A stretch of 64,000 bases of DNA. It comes from Acidovorax sp. Leaf191 (GTDB lineage: Bacteria; Pseudomonadota; Gammaproteobacteria; Burkholderiales; Burkholderiaceae_C). Shown here piece by piece: positions 27,476-36,665 of the stretch (position 1 is its first letter; every line of letters starts with the position of its first letter). The position numbers and the translations under genes were made by a program. The DNA is taken from contig NZ_LMPT01000022.1 of NCBI RefSeq assembly GCF_001424425.1, forward strand, positions 62,001 through 126,000, given 5' to 3'. A model generated the notes under the pieces. The model saw only the letters and a program-made list of their open reading frames with translations. It did no database searches and had not been told where the DNA came from.

Positions 27476-29957
27476 GCGGCTGCTTTGTGCCCGATGTGCC
27501 CGGTGTGCCCTGAAGCTGCAGCAGTTGCGCCAGCGGCACGGGCCTTGCCACCGCATACCCCTGCGCGTAGTCCACGCCGATGAGCCGCAATGCGTCCACG
27601 ATGGCGTCAGACTCCGCGAACTCTGCAATGGTCTGCTTGCCCATCACATGGCCGATGCGGTGCACCATCTCCACCATGGCCTGGCTGGTCGGGTCGTGCA
27701 GCAGGTCTTTCACGAAGGCGCCGTCGATCTTGAGATAGTGCACGGGCAGGTGCTTGAGATAGGTGAAGGAAGACATCCCGGCGCCGAAGTCGTCCAGCGC
27801 AAACCGGCAGCCCAGTTGCTGCAGTTCCTTCATCAGGCGCACCGCGTTGGGCAGGTGCGATATCGCGCTGGTCTCGGTGATCTCGAAGCACAGCAGTGCA
27901 GGCTCCACCCCTGATTCGGTGAGGACCGTGCGGATGTACTTAAGCAGGCTGTCGTCCCCCAGGCTGGTGCCCGAGAGGTTGATGGCGCAGGTGTGCACTG
28001 CCATCGCGCCCGGCGTGCGTTGGTGCTGTGCCAATGCCTTGAGCGTGTTGTGGATCACCCAGCGGTCGATGGAGGGCATCATTCCGTAGTGTTCGGCTGC
28101 GGGGATGAAGGCGCCGGGCGCCACCAGCGCGCCCTCTTCATCGCACAGGCGCAGCAGCACCTCCATGTGCAGTCCTTCGTCGCCGGGCGTGTGCAGTGCG
28201 CGGATGGCCTGGGCGTGCAACTGGAATTGCCCATGCTCCAGCGCCAGGCGCAGGCGCCGCACCCAGTCCATGTCGCCTTCGCGCCGGGTCATCTCGATGT
28301 CTTCGGGCTGGTAGATGAACACCCGGTTGCGCCCGCCTTCCTTGGCGCGGTAGCAGGCCATGTCGGCGACGCGCATGGCCTCCTGGATGGAGTTCAGGGC
28401 CGGGATGAGCTGCACCATGCCGATGGACAGGCCGGTGGTCAGCTGCTGGCCTTCCCAGTCCAGCCGCAGGTCCTGCCCGGCCTGGCGCAGCTGTTCGGCA
28501 ATGCGCGCCGAGGGCCCCGCGGGACAGTCCGTGAGCAGGATGCCGAACTCGTCGCCGCCCAGCCGGGCCAGCGTGTCGCCTTCGCGCAGATGGGCTTGCA
28601 GCATGCGGCAGACCTCCCGCAGCATCTCGTCGCCGGCCTGGTGGCCGCAGGTGTCGTTGATGAGCTTGAACTGGTCCAGGTCCAGGTAGAGCAGGGACCC
28701 TTCGCGGCCCGGCTGCCGCGGGCGGCGCAGCAGGGCGTCGAGCCGCAGCTCGAACTCGCGCCGGTTGACGAGGCCCGTGAGTGCATCGTGGCTGGCCTGC
28801 CAGGAGAGCTGCTCGACATAGTGCTGCTCGCGCGTGACGTCGTGCAGCACCAGCACCGCACCCGTCACCGTGCCGTGGTGGCGCAGTGCCGAGCCCATCA
28901 GCTTGACGGGCACGGCGGTCTGGTCGGGCCGCACGATGGTGCGGTGGGAGGGTGCGTGCACCGGGCCCGCCGAAACGCTGCCGCTGTGGCCGCCCGCACC
29001 GGCCTGCAGGATGTCGGTCACCAGAGCTGCGGCCGTGGGTACCTGGCCGCCGTCACCGTCGAACTTCAGGATGTCCGCGAGCGGCTGCCCTGTTGACGGC
29101 GCTGCAGCATGGTCCAGCAGAACTTCGGCCGCCGGGTTCATGTAGACGATCTGGCCGCGGATGTCGGTGGTGATCACTGCATCGCCGATGGCGGTGAGCG
29201 TGGTGCGGGCCTGTTCACGCTCGGCGCTCAGCGCCTGCTCGGCGCGGCGGCGCTGTGCGAGCAAGGTGTGCGTGTGCCACAGCGTCAGCAGGATCAGGGT
29301 GGCGGCCATGCCGCCGTTGAGCCACATCAGCATCTGCACGATGCGGCGCGAGCTGTCGCCCAGTGCCTCGCTGAAACTGCGGGCCACAGGCGTCACGCCG
29401 GCATTGATGTCGCGGATCGTGGCCTGCCAGTGCACGCGTGTGATCTCGTCCACCTGGCCCAGCTCGGTGTCATGGCGGATCTCGTGCGACAGGTCACGCA
29501 GCGCGTTGATGTATTCGTCGCCCACCAGCCAGAACTCCATCGGCTTTTGCACTATCTCGAAGCGGTGGAAGTAGCGCAGCAGCCAGATGAGGCTGTCGAT
29601 GTCGTCCGGGTGGTTGCCGCCGTGCGCAAAGCCCTCGCGCGCCAGCGCGACCTGCACTTGTCCGGGTTGCAGCGCCAGGCGCGCCGATCGATCCCCGAGC
29701 GGGATCTGCATGGCCTGCGTGAACCGTTCGAATGCCTGGGGCGAGCCATTGGCCGCATACTGGCCCAGGTAGTAGATGGCGTCCTTTTGCCCTTTGGTCC
29801 ACACGCTCTCGCCGGCCACGAAGGCGCGGACGCTGGACAGCACATAGAGGCTGGCCGTGGCGCAGGCGGCCAGCAGCAGCACCATGGCAATGAATGGCCA
29901 GGTCAGCCGCAATGTCAGCTGCAGGGGGCTCCGCTCAATCGGCTGCGACGCATCCAT
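27459..29957 (-). CDS. Membrane-bound diguanylate cyclase / phosphodiesterase with PAS domain
   Basis: An 832-residue c-di-GMP signalling protein. Two membrane segments (about 20-44 and 206-228) enclose a periplasmic sensor region; a PAS domain follows (250-375, [26 protein letters not shown]). A GGDEF domain comes next, with an intact RLGGDEF (465-471), then an EAL domain in which the signature reads EVL (599-601). The other EAL residues are present: NLSG, FEITET, DDFGAG, LKIDG and AQGYAVARP. Both making and breaking c-di-GMP are therefore possible. The ATG has a GGGAG ribosome site, and the frame upstream of it has no support. Confidence 0.9.
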
Positions 29958-30280
29958 GGATTGATCTCCCGCCGTGGCCCAGGTCCGAGGCCTGCAGTGC
30001 TGCGCCCCGAAAAGCTGACCAGGCCTTGCTGGCTGTGCCTTCCGCAGGTTGCAGGGCGCCGTGGGGGCCTTGACGGAAGGTCTCGACGCACTATATAGCG
30101 ATCGTGCGGCGAATGCACCAAAGCTTGCGCAACCCCGACCCTCGGCCGCCTGGGCCCTTGGCGTGCTTGCCGTGCAAGCCCAAAGAGAAACGGCCCGCGG
30201 CAGACATGCTGCCATGGGCCGGTCGCTGGGGCGAAGGCGAAGCCTTCGATGCCCCGGGCGCTGGGCGCTGGAAGTTAGCG
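29958..30280. other. Intergenic region with two hairpins
   Basis: This 323-base gap between two minus-strand genes has no gene. It holds two hairpins: GGCCC-gc-GGCAG...CTGCC-at-GGGCC (30192-30220) and CGAAGGC-GAA-GCCTTCG (30232-30248). Both lie just beyond the stop of the gene at 30281 and are probably its transcript end. The remainder should carry the promoter of the GGDEF/EAL gene. Confidence 0.45.
30192..30248 (-). terminator. Tandem hairpins downstream of the hypothetical gene at 30281
   Basis: The nearer hairpin has a 7-bp stem with a GAA loop and starts 33 bases after the stop. The second is a two-part stem followed on the minus strand by GTTTCTCTTT. Together they look like a weak terminator. 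Confidence 0.4.
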
Positions 30281-30748
30281 TTAGGGCGCCGGTGACGCTG
30301 CGCGCGTGCCTACCGTCACGGACTGCTGGTCGTCCGGGATGGCTGGGGTGATCAGGTCTTCGATGATGAAGGTGCGGTAGTAGAAGGCGGCGACTGCGCC
30401 TTCGGGGGTGATGGCGGACACGAGTGCATCGGCGTTGTCCTTGTCCGCCATCTTCACCAGCATGCCGTGGTGTCCCGCCCCGGCCAGGTCCGCAATGCGC
30501 CGGACCATGTCGCCTTCGGCGCCGACGGAGGGCAGGGGGGCATCGGCCGTGCCGAGCGTGCGCACGATGTCCTGCATGATGACCTCGGGGCTGGCGTAGG
30601 CCGCGTCGCCCTCATGTCCAGCCGCCTGCAGGGACGCGGCGGCCTGGCGCACGCAGTCTTCGTCCGGGAACAGCGCGAAAACGTGGCCGGTGGGGTAGAA
30701 GGTGCCGCCCATGTTGGTCATGGACGAATCAAGAATCAAGGGCTTCAT
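30281..30748 (-). CDS. Hypothetical protein
   Basis: A 155-residue soluble protein, MKPLILDSSMTNMGGTFYPTGHVFALFPDEDCVRQAAASL, with no domain that I recognise. The middle (MVRRIADLAGAGHHGMLVKMADKDNADALVSAI) has the strand-helix look of small ferredoxin-like or stress proteins of the GSP17M type. The start has GGGAGAT eleven bases upstream, making it better than an ATG eight codons before. No neighbour indicates a role. Confidence 0.6.
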   Translation of the reverse strand: MKPLILDSSMTNMGGTFYPTGHVFALFPDEDCVRQAAASLQAAGHEGDAAYASPEVIMQDIVRTLGTADAPLPSVGAEGDMVRRIADLAGAGHHGMLVKMADKDNADALVSAITPEGAVAAFYYRTFIIEDLITPAIPDDQQSVTVGTRAASPAP

Positions 30749-30861
30749 GGCCATCTCCCGGTAGTGGTTCAACTGCCTGGATTGAACCGTGCGGCGGGAT
30801 CCGGCCGTGTAGGTCGTCTGGCCTTTTTGCCGTCAGGCAGCGCAGTCGTGCCTGAATGGCC

Positions 30862-30901
30862 CCAGACGCTCAGTGGATAAGCGCCATCAGCTATCAATAC
30901 A
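30862..30901 (-). repeat. Dispersed 40-bp repeat, copy F (intergenic, degenerate)
   Basis: On the minus strand TGTATTGATAGC (30901-30890) is followed by 20 bases and a GCG-starting octamer (30869-30862). It aligns with copy A through AAGCGC and CAGCTAT on the plus strand. It lies 31 bases beyond the stop of the cold-shock/DUF1294 gene. Confidence 0.5.
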
Positions 30902-30932
30902 GTAGCAATTGCCCGGCGGCGCGATGCCGTGG

Positions 30933-31640
30933 TCAACGGCCCAGGCCCGTGATCCACGCCGCCAGCGCCGCGCAGTGCACCACCACGGTCAGCCAGTAGA
31001 CCGCGCGAAACTCCGGCTTGCTCGATTTGTGCCGCAGCACCTGCTGGGCCAGCCACGCGGCCGGCCAGCCGCCAGCCAGGCCGAGGAGGTGCAGGTGCTT
31101 TTCCTGCGTGCGCCAGCGGCCATGCATGGCGGCGCTCTTGTCGGCGGCATAGGCACAGAAGGTAACCACGTTCACCGCCACGGCTGCAGTCAGCGTCCAG
31201 CCGAGCGGCAGCTGGTGTGCAGAGATGCCCCACCCCAGCATCAACACCCAGCCGAACGTGAGTGCCAGTGCCAAGCCAGCCGATGCGGACTGGCCACCTC
31301 CGCGCCTGCCCCGGGTGCGCGCGGCCCTTGGGCTCGGGTTCGAGCGGGGTGCATTGCGGTTGCCGCGGTCTGGTCTGGGGCGCGCTGCGTCCCGGGCTGG
31401 AGGGTTGCGCGACATGTCTGTGCTGCGGGGGGCCAGCCCCGCGGGCTCGACGGCCATGGCCCTCGGCCCTTTGTCACCGACATGGATTTCTTCGTAGTTG
31501 ACGGCCAGCCCTTCGCGGGGCGGCGCGCTCCCGCGAAAGTCGCGCAGATGAAAGAACACATCGGCCGACGTGCCGGGGCTGCGGATGAAGCCGAAAGCGC
31601 GCGTGGCGTCCCAGCGGATGACGGTGCCTTGTTTTTGCAT
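30933..31640 (-). CDS. Cold-shock domain / DUF1294 fusion membrane protein
   Basis: A 235-residue fusion. Residues 1-65 are a cold-shock (OB-fold) domain: GTVIRWDATRAFGFIRSP with the RNP-like FGFI, then DVFFHLRDF. An Arg/Pro/Gly-rich linker (70-115) follows, then a DUF1294 membrane part with about four helices (ALALTFGWVLMLGWGI, FCAYAADKSAAMHGRWRTQEKHLHLLGLAGGWPAAWLAQQ). This arrangement occurs widely in proteobacteria, but its job is unknown. It may tether RNA to the membrane (speculative). It starts 14 bases after the CoA transferase gene ends and is likely cotranscribed. Confidence 0.85.
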   Translation of the reverse strand: MQKQGTVIRWDATRAFGFIRSPGTSADVFFHLRDFRGSAPPREGLAVNYEEIHVGDKGPRAMAVEPAGLAPRSTDMSRNPPARDAARPRPDRGNRNAPRSNPSPRAARTRGRRGGGQSASAGLALALTFGWVLMLGWGISAHQLPLGWTLTAAVAVNVVTFCAYAADKSAAMHGRWRTQEKHLHLLGLAGGWPAAWLAQQVLRHKSSKPEFRAVYWLTVVVHCAALAAWITGLGR

Positions 31641-31654
31641 CGGTCTCGGGTGCG

Positions 31655-32575
31655 TCAGGCCAGGGTGTGCAGGGGAATGTCCTGGGCCACCGCCAGGGCA
31701 TCGAGCTGTGCCCGTGTCTGGGTGCGCAGGAACGCGGCCACCGCCAGGTGGGTGGCGGGTGCGCGCAGTACGTCGGCATCACCGCTCGCGGGCAGGCCTG
31801 CGGCGGTGCACAAACGCGCGGCAAAGTGCGGCTCCAGCGCGGCCACGGCCACGCGGCCGTCGGCGCAGGGGTAGATGCGGTAGCCCGCATGCTGGCCGCC
31901 CACATCGCCGTCGGGGGTGGTGAGCCCCCAGTCGCGGGGCTGGGCCAGCCATGCCGCAGCGTCGGCCAGTGCGACCTCGATGCACACGCCGTGGCCGGTA
32001 CGGGCGCGCTCCAGCAGCGCCTGCAATACGGCTTCGCTGGCCATCAGCGCACCGCCCATGTCGGCGTAGAGCGTCGGGGGCATCTCGGTGCCGGTCACCA
32101 GGCCCGCGTCGGCCAGGTAGGTAAGGTCGTGGCCAGGCTCCTCGGCCCGTTCGGCCGCGGCGCCCACGATGCGCACCAGCGACAGGCGCGGGTAGCGCGC
32201 CTGCAGTGCATCCCACGCCAGGCCCAGCTTGCCCAGCGCCGATGGACGAAAGGACGTGATCAGGACATCCGTGCGCGCCAGTTCCTCATGCAGTACTGCC
32301 TGGCCTTCAGGGGTCTTGAGGTGCGCATGCACCACCCGCACGCCAGCGTGCAGCGTGGCGTAAGCCGCCGGGCTGTAGATGCCCATCGGGTCGGCACTGG
32401 GGTGGCCTGTCGCCGGGGGCGGCTCGAGCTTGGTGCACTCCGCGCCCAGGCGTGCGCAGCGCATCAGTGCGGCAGGGCCGGGCAGGTTGAGCGCCAGGCT
32501 CAAGATGCGGGTGCTGCGCAGGGGCTGAGGTTGAGGCTGATCGGTGGTTGCGAGGTGGGCGGTGCGAGCGGACAT
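31655..32575 (-). CDS. CaiB/BaiF-type CoA transferase family protein (short)
   Basis: A 306-residue class III CoA transferase family protein. Visible family blocks are ILSLALNLPGPAALMRCARLGAECTKLEPP, DVLITSFRPSALGKLGLAWDALQARYPRL and DLTYLADAGLVTG (the Asp-containing catalytic region), then GGALMASEAVLQALLERARTGHG. It is shorter than the usual 360-400 residues, lacking part of the small domain. This length is seen in alpha-methylacyl-CoA racemase-like members. Substrate unknown. The ATG at 32575 is chosen because it begins just before the conserved core. Confidence 0.75.
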   Translation of the reverse strand: MSARTAHLATTDQPQPQPLRSTRILSLALNLPGPAALMRCARLGAECTKLEPPPATGHPSADPMGIYSPAAYATLHAGVRVVHAHLKTPEGQAVLHEELARTDVLITSFRPSALGKLGLAWDALQARYPRLSLVRIVGAAAERAEEPGHDLTYLADAGLVTGTEMPPTLYADMGGALMASEAVLQALLERARTGHGVCIEVALADAAAWLAQPRDWGLTTPDGDVGGQHAGYRIYPCADGRVAVAALEPHFAARLCTAAGLPASGDADVLRAPATHLAVAAFLRTQTRAQLDALAVAQDIPLHTLA

Positions 32576-32731
32576 GGGGCGTGGCGTTGGCTGGGGGTTT
32601 GGCTGGGAGCTAGCGGAGACGGCGGAGATGGCGCAACAGGTGTGAATCGGCACCGCCACTGGCTGGAACTTTTGGCGGGGGCGGGCGCTCCCTCTCTGCG
32701 TTATACATAATTTGTTACGCTCCCAGACCCC

Positions 32732-33655
32732 ATGCAACGCAGAACCTCTTTGGCGGCCCTGGCGGGCTTGGCCACCTTTCCGGGACCTTTCTCCATGACT
32801 TCCTTGAGCCACGCCGCCGGCTTGCCGCCCTTGCAGGCGTTGAAGCCGTCGCCCCGCATGCCGGTGCTGTTCGTCGGCCACGGAAGTCCCATGAACGCGA
32901 TCGAGGACAACGCATGGCGCCGCAGTTGGCAGGCCACCGGCACGGAGTTGATGGCGCGCGCGGTACAGCCGCAGCTCATTCTGTGCGTGTCGGCCCACTG
33001 GCTCACGCGGGGAGGCTGGCAGGTCACCGGCATGGCGCAGCCCAAGACGATCCATGATTTCGGCGGCTTTCCGCAGGCGCTGTTCGACCAGCAGTACCCC
33101 GCACCGGGCGCGCCGGCGGTGGCGCGCAGCCTGGCCAAGGAGTTGAAGTCACCTGCCACGGGCGGCGCGTTGGGGGTGGACGAAGGCGAGTGGGGGCTGG
33201 ACCACGGTACCTGGTCGGTGCTCAAGCCCATGTTCCCCAAGGCGGACATCCCGGTGCTGCAGCTGTCCATGGACTACAGCCGCGCCCCGGCCGAGCACTA
33301 CGCGCTGGGCCAGCAGCTCAAGGGCCTGCGCGACCGCGGCGTGTTGATTGTCGGCAGCGGCAACATCGTGCACAACCTGCGCGCATCGCGCCGCGGCTCT
33401 GCCGCCAACGAGGCCTACGACTGGGCCACCGAGTTCGACACGGTGGTGCAAGACCAGATCAAGAAGGGCCAGCTTGGCGCCCTGCAGGACTTTCAAAAAC
33501 TGGGCGCCGTGGCGCAGCAGGCGCACCCCACGCACGAGCATTACCTGCCGCTGCTATACGCTGCAGGCGCGGTGGCGCCCAGCGAAATGCCGCGGTTCTT
33601 CAACACGGGCTACCAGTCGGCGTCGATCTCGATGCGGTCGGTGCTGTGGGGTTGA
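32732..33655 (+). CDS. ygiD: DODA-type extradiol aromatic ring-opening dioxygenase (YgiD-like)
   Basis: A 307-residue LigB-superfamily protein, similar to YgiD / plant DOPA 4,5-dioxygenase. Metal ligands are seen in FVGHGSPMNAIEDN (His50), SAHWLTRGGW (His89) and the later HPTHEHYLPLL. Residues 1-29 resemble an export signal (MQRRTSLAALAGL), possibly Tat, which E. coli YgiD lacks; a cytoplasmic start at Met43 (MPVLFVGHG) is the alternative. A TATACATAAT stretch 20-30 bases upstream may be the promoter. It is divergent from the CoA transferase gene. Confidence 0.85.
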   Translation: MQRRTSLAALAGLATFPGPFSMTSLSHAAGLPPLQALKPSPRMPVLFVGHGSPMNAIEDNAWRRSWQATGTELMARAVQPQLILCVSAHWLTRGGWQVTGMAQPKTIHDFGGFPQALFDQQYPAPGAPAVARSLAKELKSPATGGALGVDEGEWGLDHGTWSVLKPMFPKADIPVLQLSMDYSRAPAEHYALGQQLKGLRDRGVLIVGSGNIVHNLRASRRGSAANEAYDWATEFDTVVQDQIKKGQLGALQDFQKLGAVAQQAHPTHEHYLPLLYAAGAVAPSEMPRFFNTGYQSASISMRSVLWG

Positions 33656-33954
33656 GCGACTCTTTGGGCACGCGTGCAGGTTGATCCCGTCTGCACGGGG
33701 CGGGCACTCTTGGGCCTGCGACTGCGTTGTCGCAATGCAGCTGCGCTCTGTTGTTGATGCAGCGCCTGGGTGCCAGTGGCGGCCTCCGTGGGCGCCCGCC
33801 GCGCGGACTACAGCCTGTCAGGTTTCCTGCCGACTGAGGGGGCCCTTGGGTCGCCATATCTTGGCGGCGAGCAGTGTTGTGCTTGCTGCATCCACCGCAT
33901 GCGGTGCACATGGCGTCCCCCATCTTTTAGCGTACCTCCCTACCGTTCAACGCC
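33656..33954. other. Intergenic region, nothing recognisable
   Basis: These 299 bases between ygiD and the CHASE3 gene hold no supported gene, repeat or clear hairpin. The last 60 bases are more A/T-rich and should contain the CHASE3 gene promoter. Confidence 0.4.
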
Positions 33955-34710
33955 ATGAATTTTCAGCTGCCCCGGTCTCCAGCCGTGCCAGGTCGGGCAC
34001 GCTCAGTGTTCCGTTTCGTCACAAAACCCTTGCGCAGCCTGCGCAGCCGGCGGTTCAAGGCGCCTCCGCGGCGTGTGATGGTGTGGTCGGTTTTCTCGGC
34101 GCTGCCGATGACGATGGTCGTGCTGCTGGGGACCTACTTGTCCTACCATTTTCATGAACAGCTGGTGCAAAGCCGCTCGCAGGTGGACTACACCCATCGG
34201 GTCCTGGGAGAGGTCAACCAGCTTTTCATCCTGCTGCAGGACGCCGAGACCGGGCAGCGCGGGTTCGTCATCACCGGTGACGACAGCTATCTGGACCCTT
34301 ACCGGCAGGCGGTGGGCGCCACCGGGCCGGCGTTCGAGCGGCTGCGCGCGCTGTTGGTAGGCAGCGCCATTCAGAATTCGCAGATGGACAGGCTGGAGTC
34401 CCTGATCGACAGCAAGCTGGATGAGCTGCGGGAAGTGATCTTGCTGCGGCGCAGGGATGGGTTTTCCGCTGCAGGGGCGAAGATCGCCACCGGCCAGGGC
34501 AAGCAACTGATGGACGCTGTGCGCGCTGAGGTGCAAGAAGTGGTGCGAACCGAAAAGTCGCTGTTGAACCAGCGGCAGGACGTTGCCAAATTGCGCGAGC
34601 GTGAGTTGATGAAGGTGGGCATGTATGTGGCGGCGCTCTCCATCGTGATGCGCATCGTGCTGGCCGCCACACTGGTCCAGCTGCGCAAGCGCCGTCTGCT
34701 GAACGGATGA
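33955..34710 (+). CDS. CHASE3-domain membrane protein without output domain
   Basis: A 251-residue protein with a basic N-terminus, a membrane segment at about 43-64, a CHASE3 sensory domain (70-215; hallmark LLQDAETGQRGFVITGDDSYLDPY at 94-116) and a second membrane segment at about 222-241. It stops after RKRRLLNG. In known proteins CHASE3 is the extracytoplasmic sensor of histidine kinases or cyclases. Here no kinase, GGDEF or HAMP part follows, and the sequence after the stop shows none in another frame. It may act through a partner or be the remnant of a longer sensor. Confidence 0.8.
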   Translation: MNFQLPRSPAVPGRARSVFRFVTKPLRSLRSRRFKAPPRRVMVWSVFSALPMTMVVLLGTYLSYHFHEQLVQSRSQVDYTHRVLGEVNQLFILLQDAETGQRGFVITGDDSYLDPYRQAVGATGPAFERLRALLVGSAIQNSQMDRLESLIDSKLDELREVILLRRRDGFSAAGAKIATGQGKQLMDAVRAEVQEVVRTEKSLLNQRQDVAKLRERELMKVGMYVAALSIVMRIVLAATLVQLRKRRLLNG

Positions 34711-34741
34711 GACCGCCGTATCAGTCGCCTGGCTCCGTCGC

Positions 34742-35362
34742 TCAGGGCGACAGGCTGGCCCGCTGTGTCTTGGTGTCTTGAGCGTCTTGAATCTGCAGCC
34801 AGCTCCAGCGATGGCGGTAGCTCGCAGCCTTGGCCTGAAACAGGGGCAGATGAGGGCACTGCGGGTTGGGCCGCAGGATGCCCGCATACAACTCTGCCAA
34901 GCCATACGGCGCGTACAGCGTGGGTGCCCCGGCCGCCGCGCCCGGCTGCAAGCCCACGCAGGTGCAGGGCACCAGAAAGCGTTCGATGCCATTGCGGGCT
35001 GACTGCAGTGCGTCGTAAGGAAAGCCGAACCACTGCTCGTACCACAAGTGCACCCGGGCCTGGTTCTTGGCTTCCACAGTGATCGGCAGATCGGCGAAGA
35101 GGGCGGCGACGCGGCCCTGCACTGCGTGCTCTGCGGCTTGCGACACGTCAGCGGCGTCGAAGTAGAACAGGTCGTAGTCCTTGATGTGCGCCGTGGGTGC
35201 CCACCCGGAGCGCAGGTTCCACACCGTCTGGAACAGGCAGCCGGCCACCAGCCAGGCATCGGGCAGGCCCAGAAGTGGCAAACGCTCCAGAATGGCCGCG
35301 TTGTGCGGGTTCTGGAGCGCTTCGGTCACAAAGCGGCGCTCGAGCGCCACTTCAGCATCCAA
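34742..35362 (-). CDS. Nucleotidyltransferase family protein (DUF925/COG3575 type), TTG start
   Basis: A 206-residue protein with LGLPDAWLVAGCLFQTVWNLRSG and HIKDYDLFYFDAADVS, the nucleotidyltransferase-like core with paired acidic residues, then TVEAKNQARVHLWYEQWFGFPY and CTCVGLQP. The target is unknown. No ATG fits. A TTG placed one base after the aminotransferase stop is preceded by AAGGTGG at a good distance, so coupled translation is likely. An earlier in-frame TTG (35380) is possible. Confidence 0.75.
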   Translation of the reverse strand: MDAEVALERRFVTEALQNPHNAAILERLPLLGLPDAWLVAGCLFQTVWNLRSGWAPTAHIKDYDLFYFDAADVSQAAEHAVQGRVAALFADLPITVEAKNQARVHLWYEQWFGFPYDALQSARNGIERFLVPCTCVGLQPGAAAGAPTLYAPYGLAELYAGILRPNPQCPHLPLFQAKAASYRHRWSWLQIQDAQDTKTQRASLSP

Positions 35363-35363
35363 G

Positions 35364-36560
35364 TCAGACCACCTTGGCAATCGACTGGCACACGTAGTCG
35401 ATGTTCTTGCTGTTGAGCGCAGCCACGCACATGCGGCCGGTGTCCGTGCCGTACACGCCGAATTCATTGCGCAGGCGCACCATCTGGTCCTTGGTCAGGC
35501 CCGAGTAGCTGAACATGCCGATCTGGGTGGTGATGAAGCTCATGTCCTGCTTCACGCCGGCAGCCTTGAGGCCATCGACCAGTTTCTGGCGCATGGCCTT
35601 GATGCGCACGCGCATTTCGGACAGCTCCTTTTCCCACAGAGCGCGCAGCTCGGGGTTGTTCAGCACCGCAGCCACCACCGCACCACCGTGGATGGGCGGG
35701 TTGGAGTAGTTGGTGCGGATCACGATCTTGAGCTGGCTCAGCACGCGGGAGGCTTCTTCCTTGTCCGTGCACAGCACCGACAGGCCGCCCACGCGCTCGC
35801 CATACAGGCTGAAGCTCTTGGAGAACGAGGTGGACACGAAGAACGTGAGGCCAGCGGCCACGAACTTCTGGATCACGGCACCGTCTTCGGCGATGCCGTG
35901 GCCAAAGCCCTGGTAGGCCATGTCGAGGAAGGGTGTCAGGCCCTTGGCCTTGACGGTGGCCACCACCTGGTCCCATTGCTCGGGAGTGATGTCGTAGCCG
36001 GTGGGGTTGTGGCAGCAGGCGTGCAGCACGACGATGGTGCCGGCAGCGGCTGCGTTCAGGCTGGCCAGGAAGCCTTCGAAGTTCACGCCGCGCTTGGCTG
36101 CGTCATAGTAGGCGTAGGTGTCGACTTCGAAGCCGGCGTTGGTGAACAGGGCGCGGTGGTTTTCCCAGCTGGGGTCGGAGATCAAGACCTTGGCGTTGGG
36201 GCTGACCTTCTTGAGGAAGTCGGCGCCGATCTTCAGGCCGCCGGTGCCGCCGATGGCCTGCACGGTGGCCACGCGGCCGGACGTGACGGGTTCGCTGTCG
36301 GCGCCGAACACCAGGCTCTTGACGGCGTTGTCATACGCCACGATGCCGTCGATGGGCAGGTAGCCGCGGGCGGTCGGGGCGGACATCATGGTCTTTTCTG
36401 CGGCCTGCACGCACTGCAGCAGGGGCAGCTTGCCGTTGTCGTCGAAATAAACGCCGACGCCCAGGTTGACCTTGTTGGGGTTGGTGTCAGCGTTGAATTG
36501 CTCGTTGAGGCCCAGGATGGGGTCGCGGGGGGCCATTTCGACGGCGGTGAACAGAGACAT
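35364..36560 (-). CDS. tyrB: Aromatic/aspartate aminotransferase
   Basis: A 398-residue fold-type I aminotransferase of the AspC/TyrB subgroup, which exchanges amino groups between aspartate or aromatic amino acids and 2-oxoglutarate. The cofactor Lys is in STSFSKSFSLYGERVGG. DPSWENHRALF, HACCHNPTGYDIT, LDMAYQGFGHG and the substrate-binding Arg in GRMCVAALN are present. E. coli type TyrB and AspC cannot be told apart with confidence here. It is divergent from uvrB, with 105 bases between the starts. Confidence 0.92.
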   Translation of the reverse strand: MSLFTAVEMAPRDPILGLNEQFNADTNPNKVNLGVGVYFDDNGKLPLLQCVQAAEKTMMSAPTARGYLPIDGIVAYDNAVKSLVFGADSEPVTSGRVATVQAIGGTGGLKIGADFLKKVSPNAKVLISDPSWENHRALFTNAGFEVDTYAYYDAAKRGVNFEGFLASLNAAAAGTIVVLHACCHNPTGYDITPEQWDQVVATVKAKGLTPFLDMAYQGFGHGIAEDGAVIQKFVAAGLTFFVSTSFSKSFSLYGERVGGLSVLCTDKEEASRVLSQLKIVIRTNYSNPPIHGGAVVAAVLNNPELRALWEKELSEMRVRIKAMRQKLVDGLKAAGVKQDMSFITTQIGMFSYSGLTKDQMVRLRNEFGVYGTDTGRMCVAALNSKNIDYVCQSIAKVV

Positions 36561-36665
36561 GAAAATCCTTGAAAGGTTGTCAGTAGCGAAGAATCCAGGC
36601 GTGGTGTACTGTGCCGGGTTCCGCCGATTTTAACGGCCTGCCCACACCACTCGTTGACTGCACCC

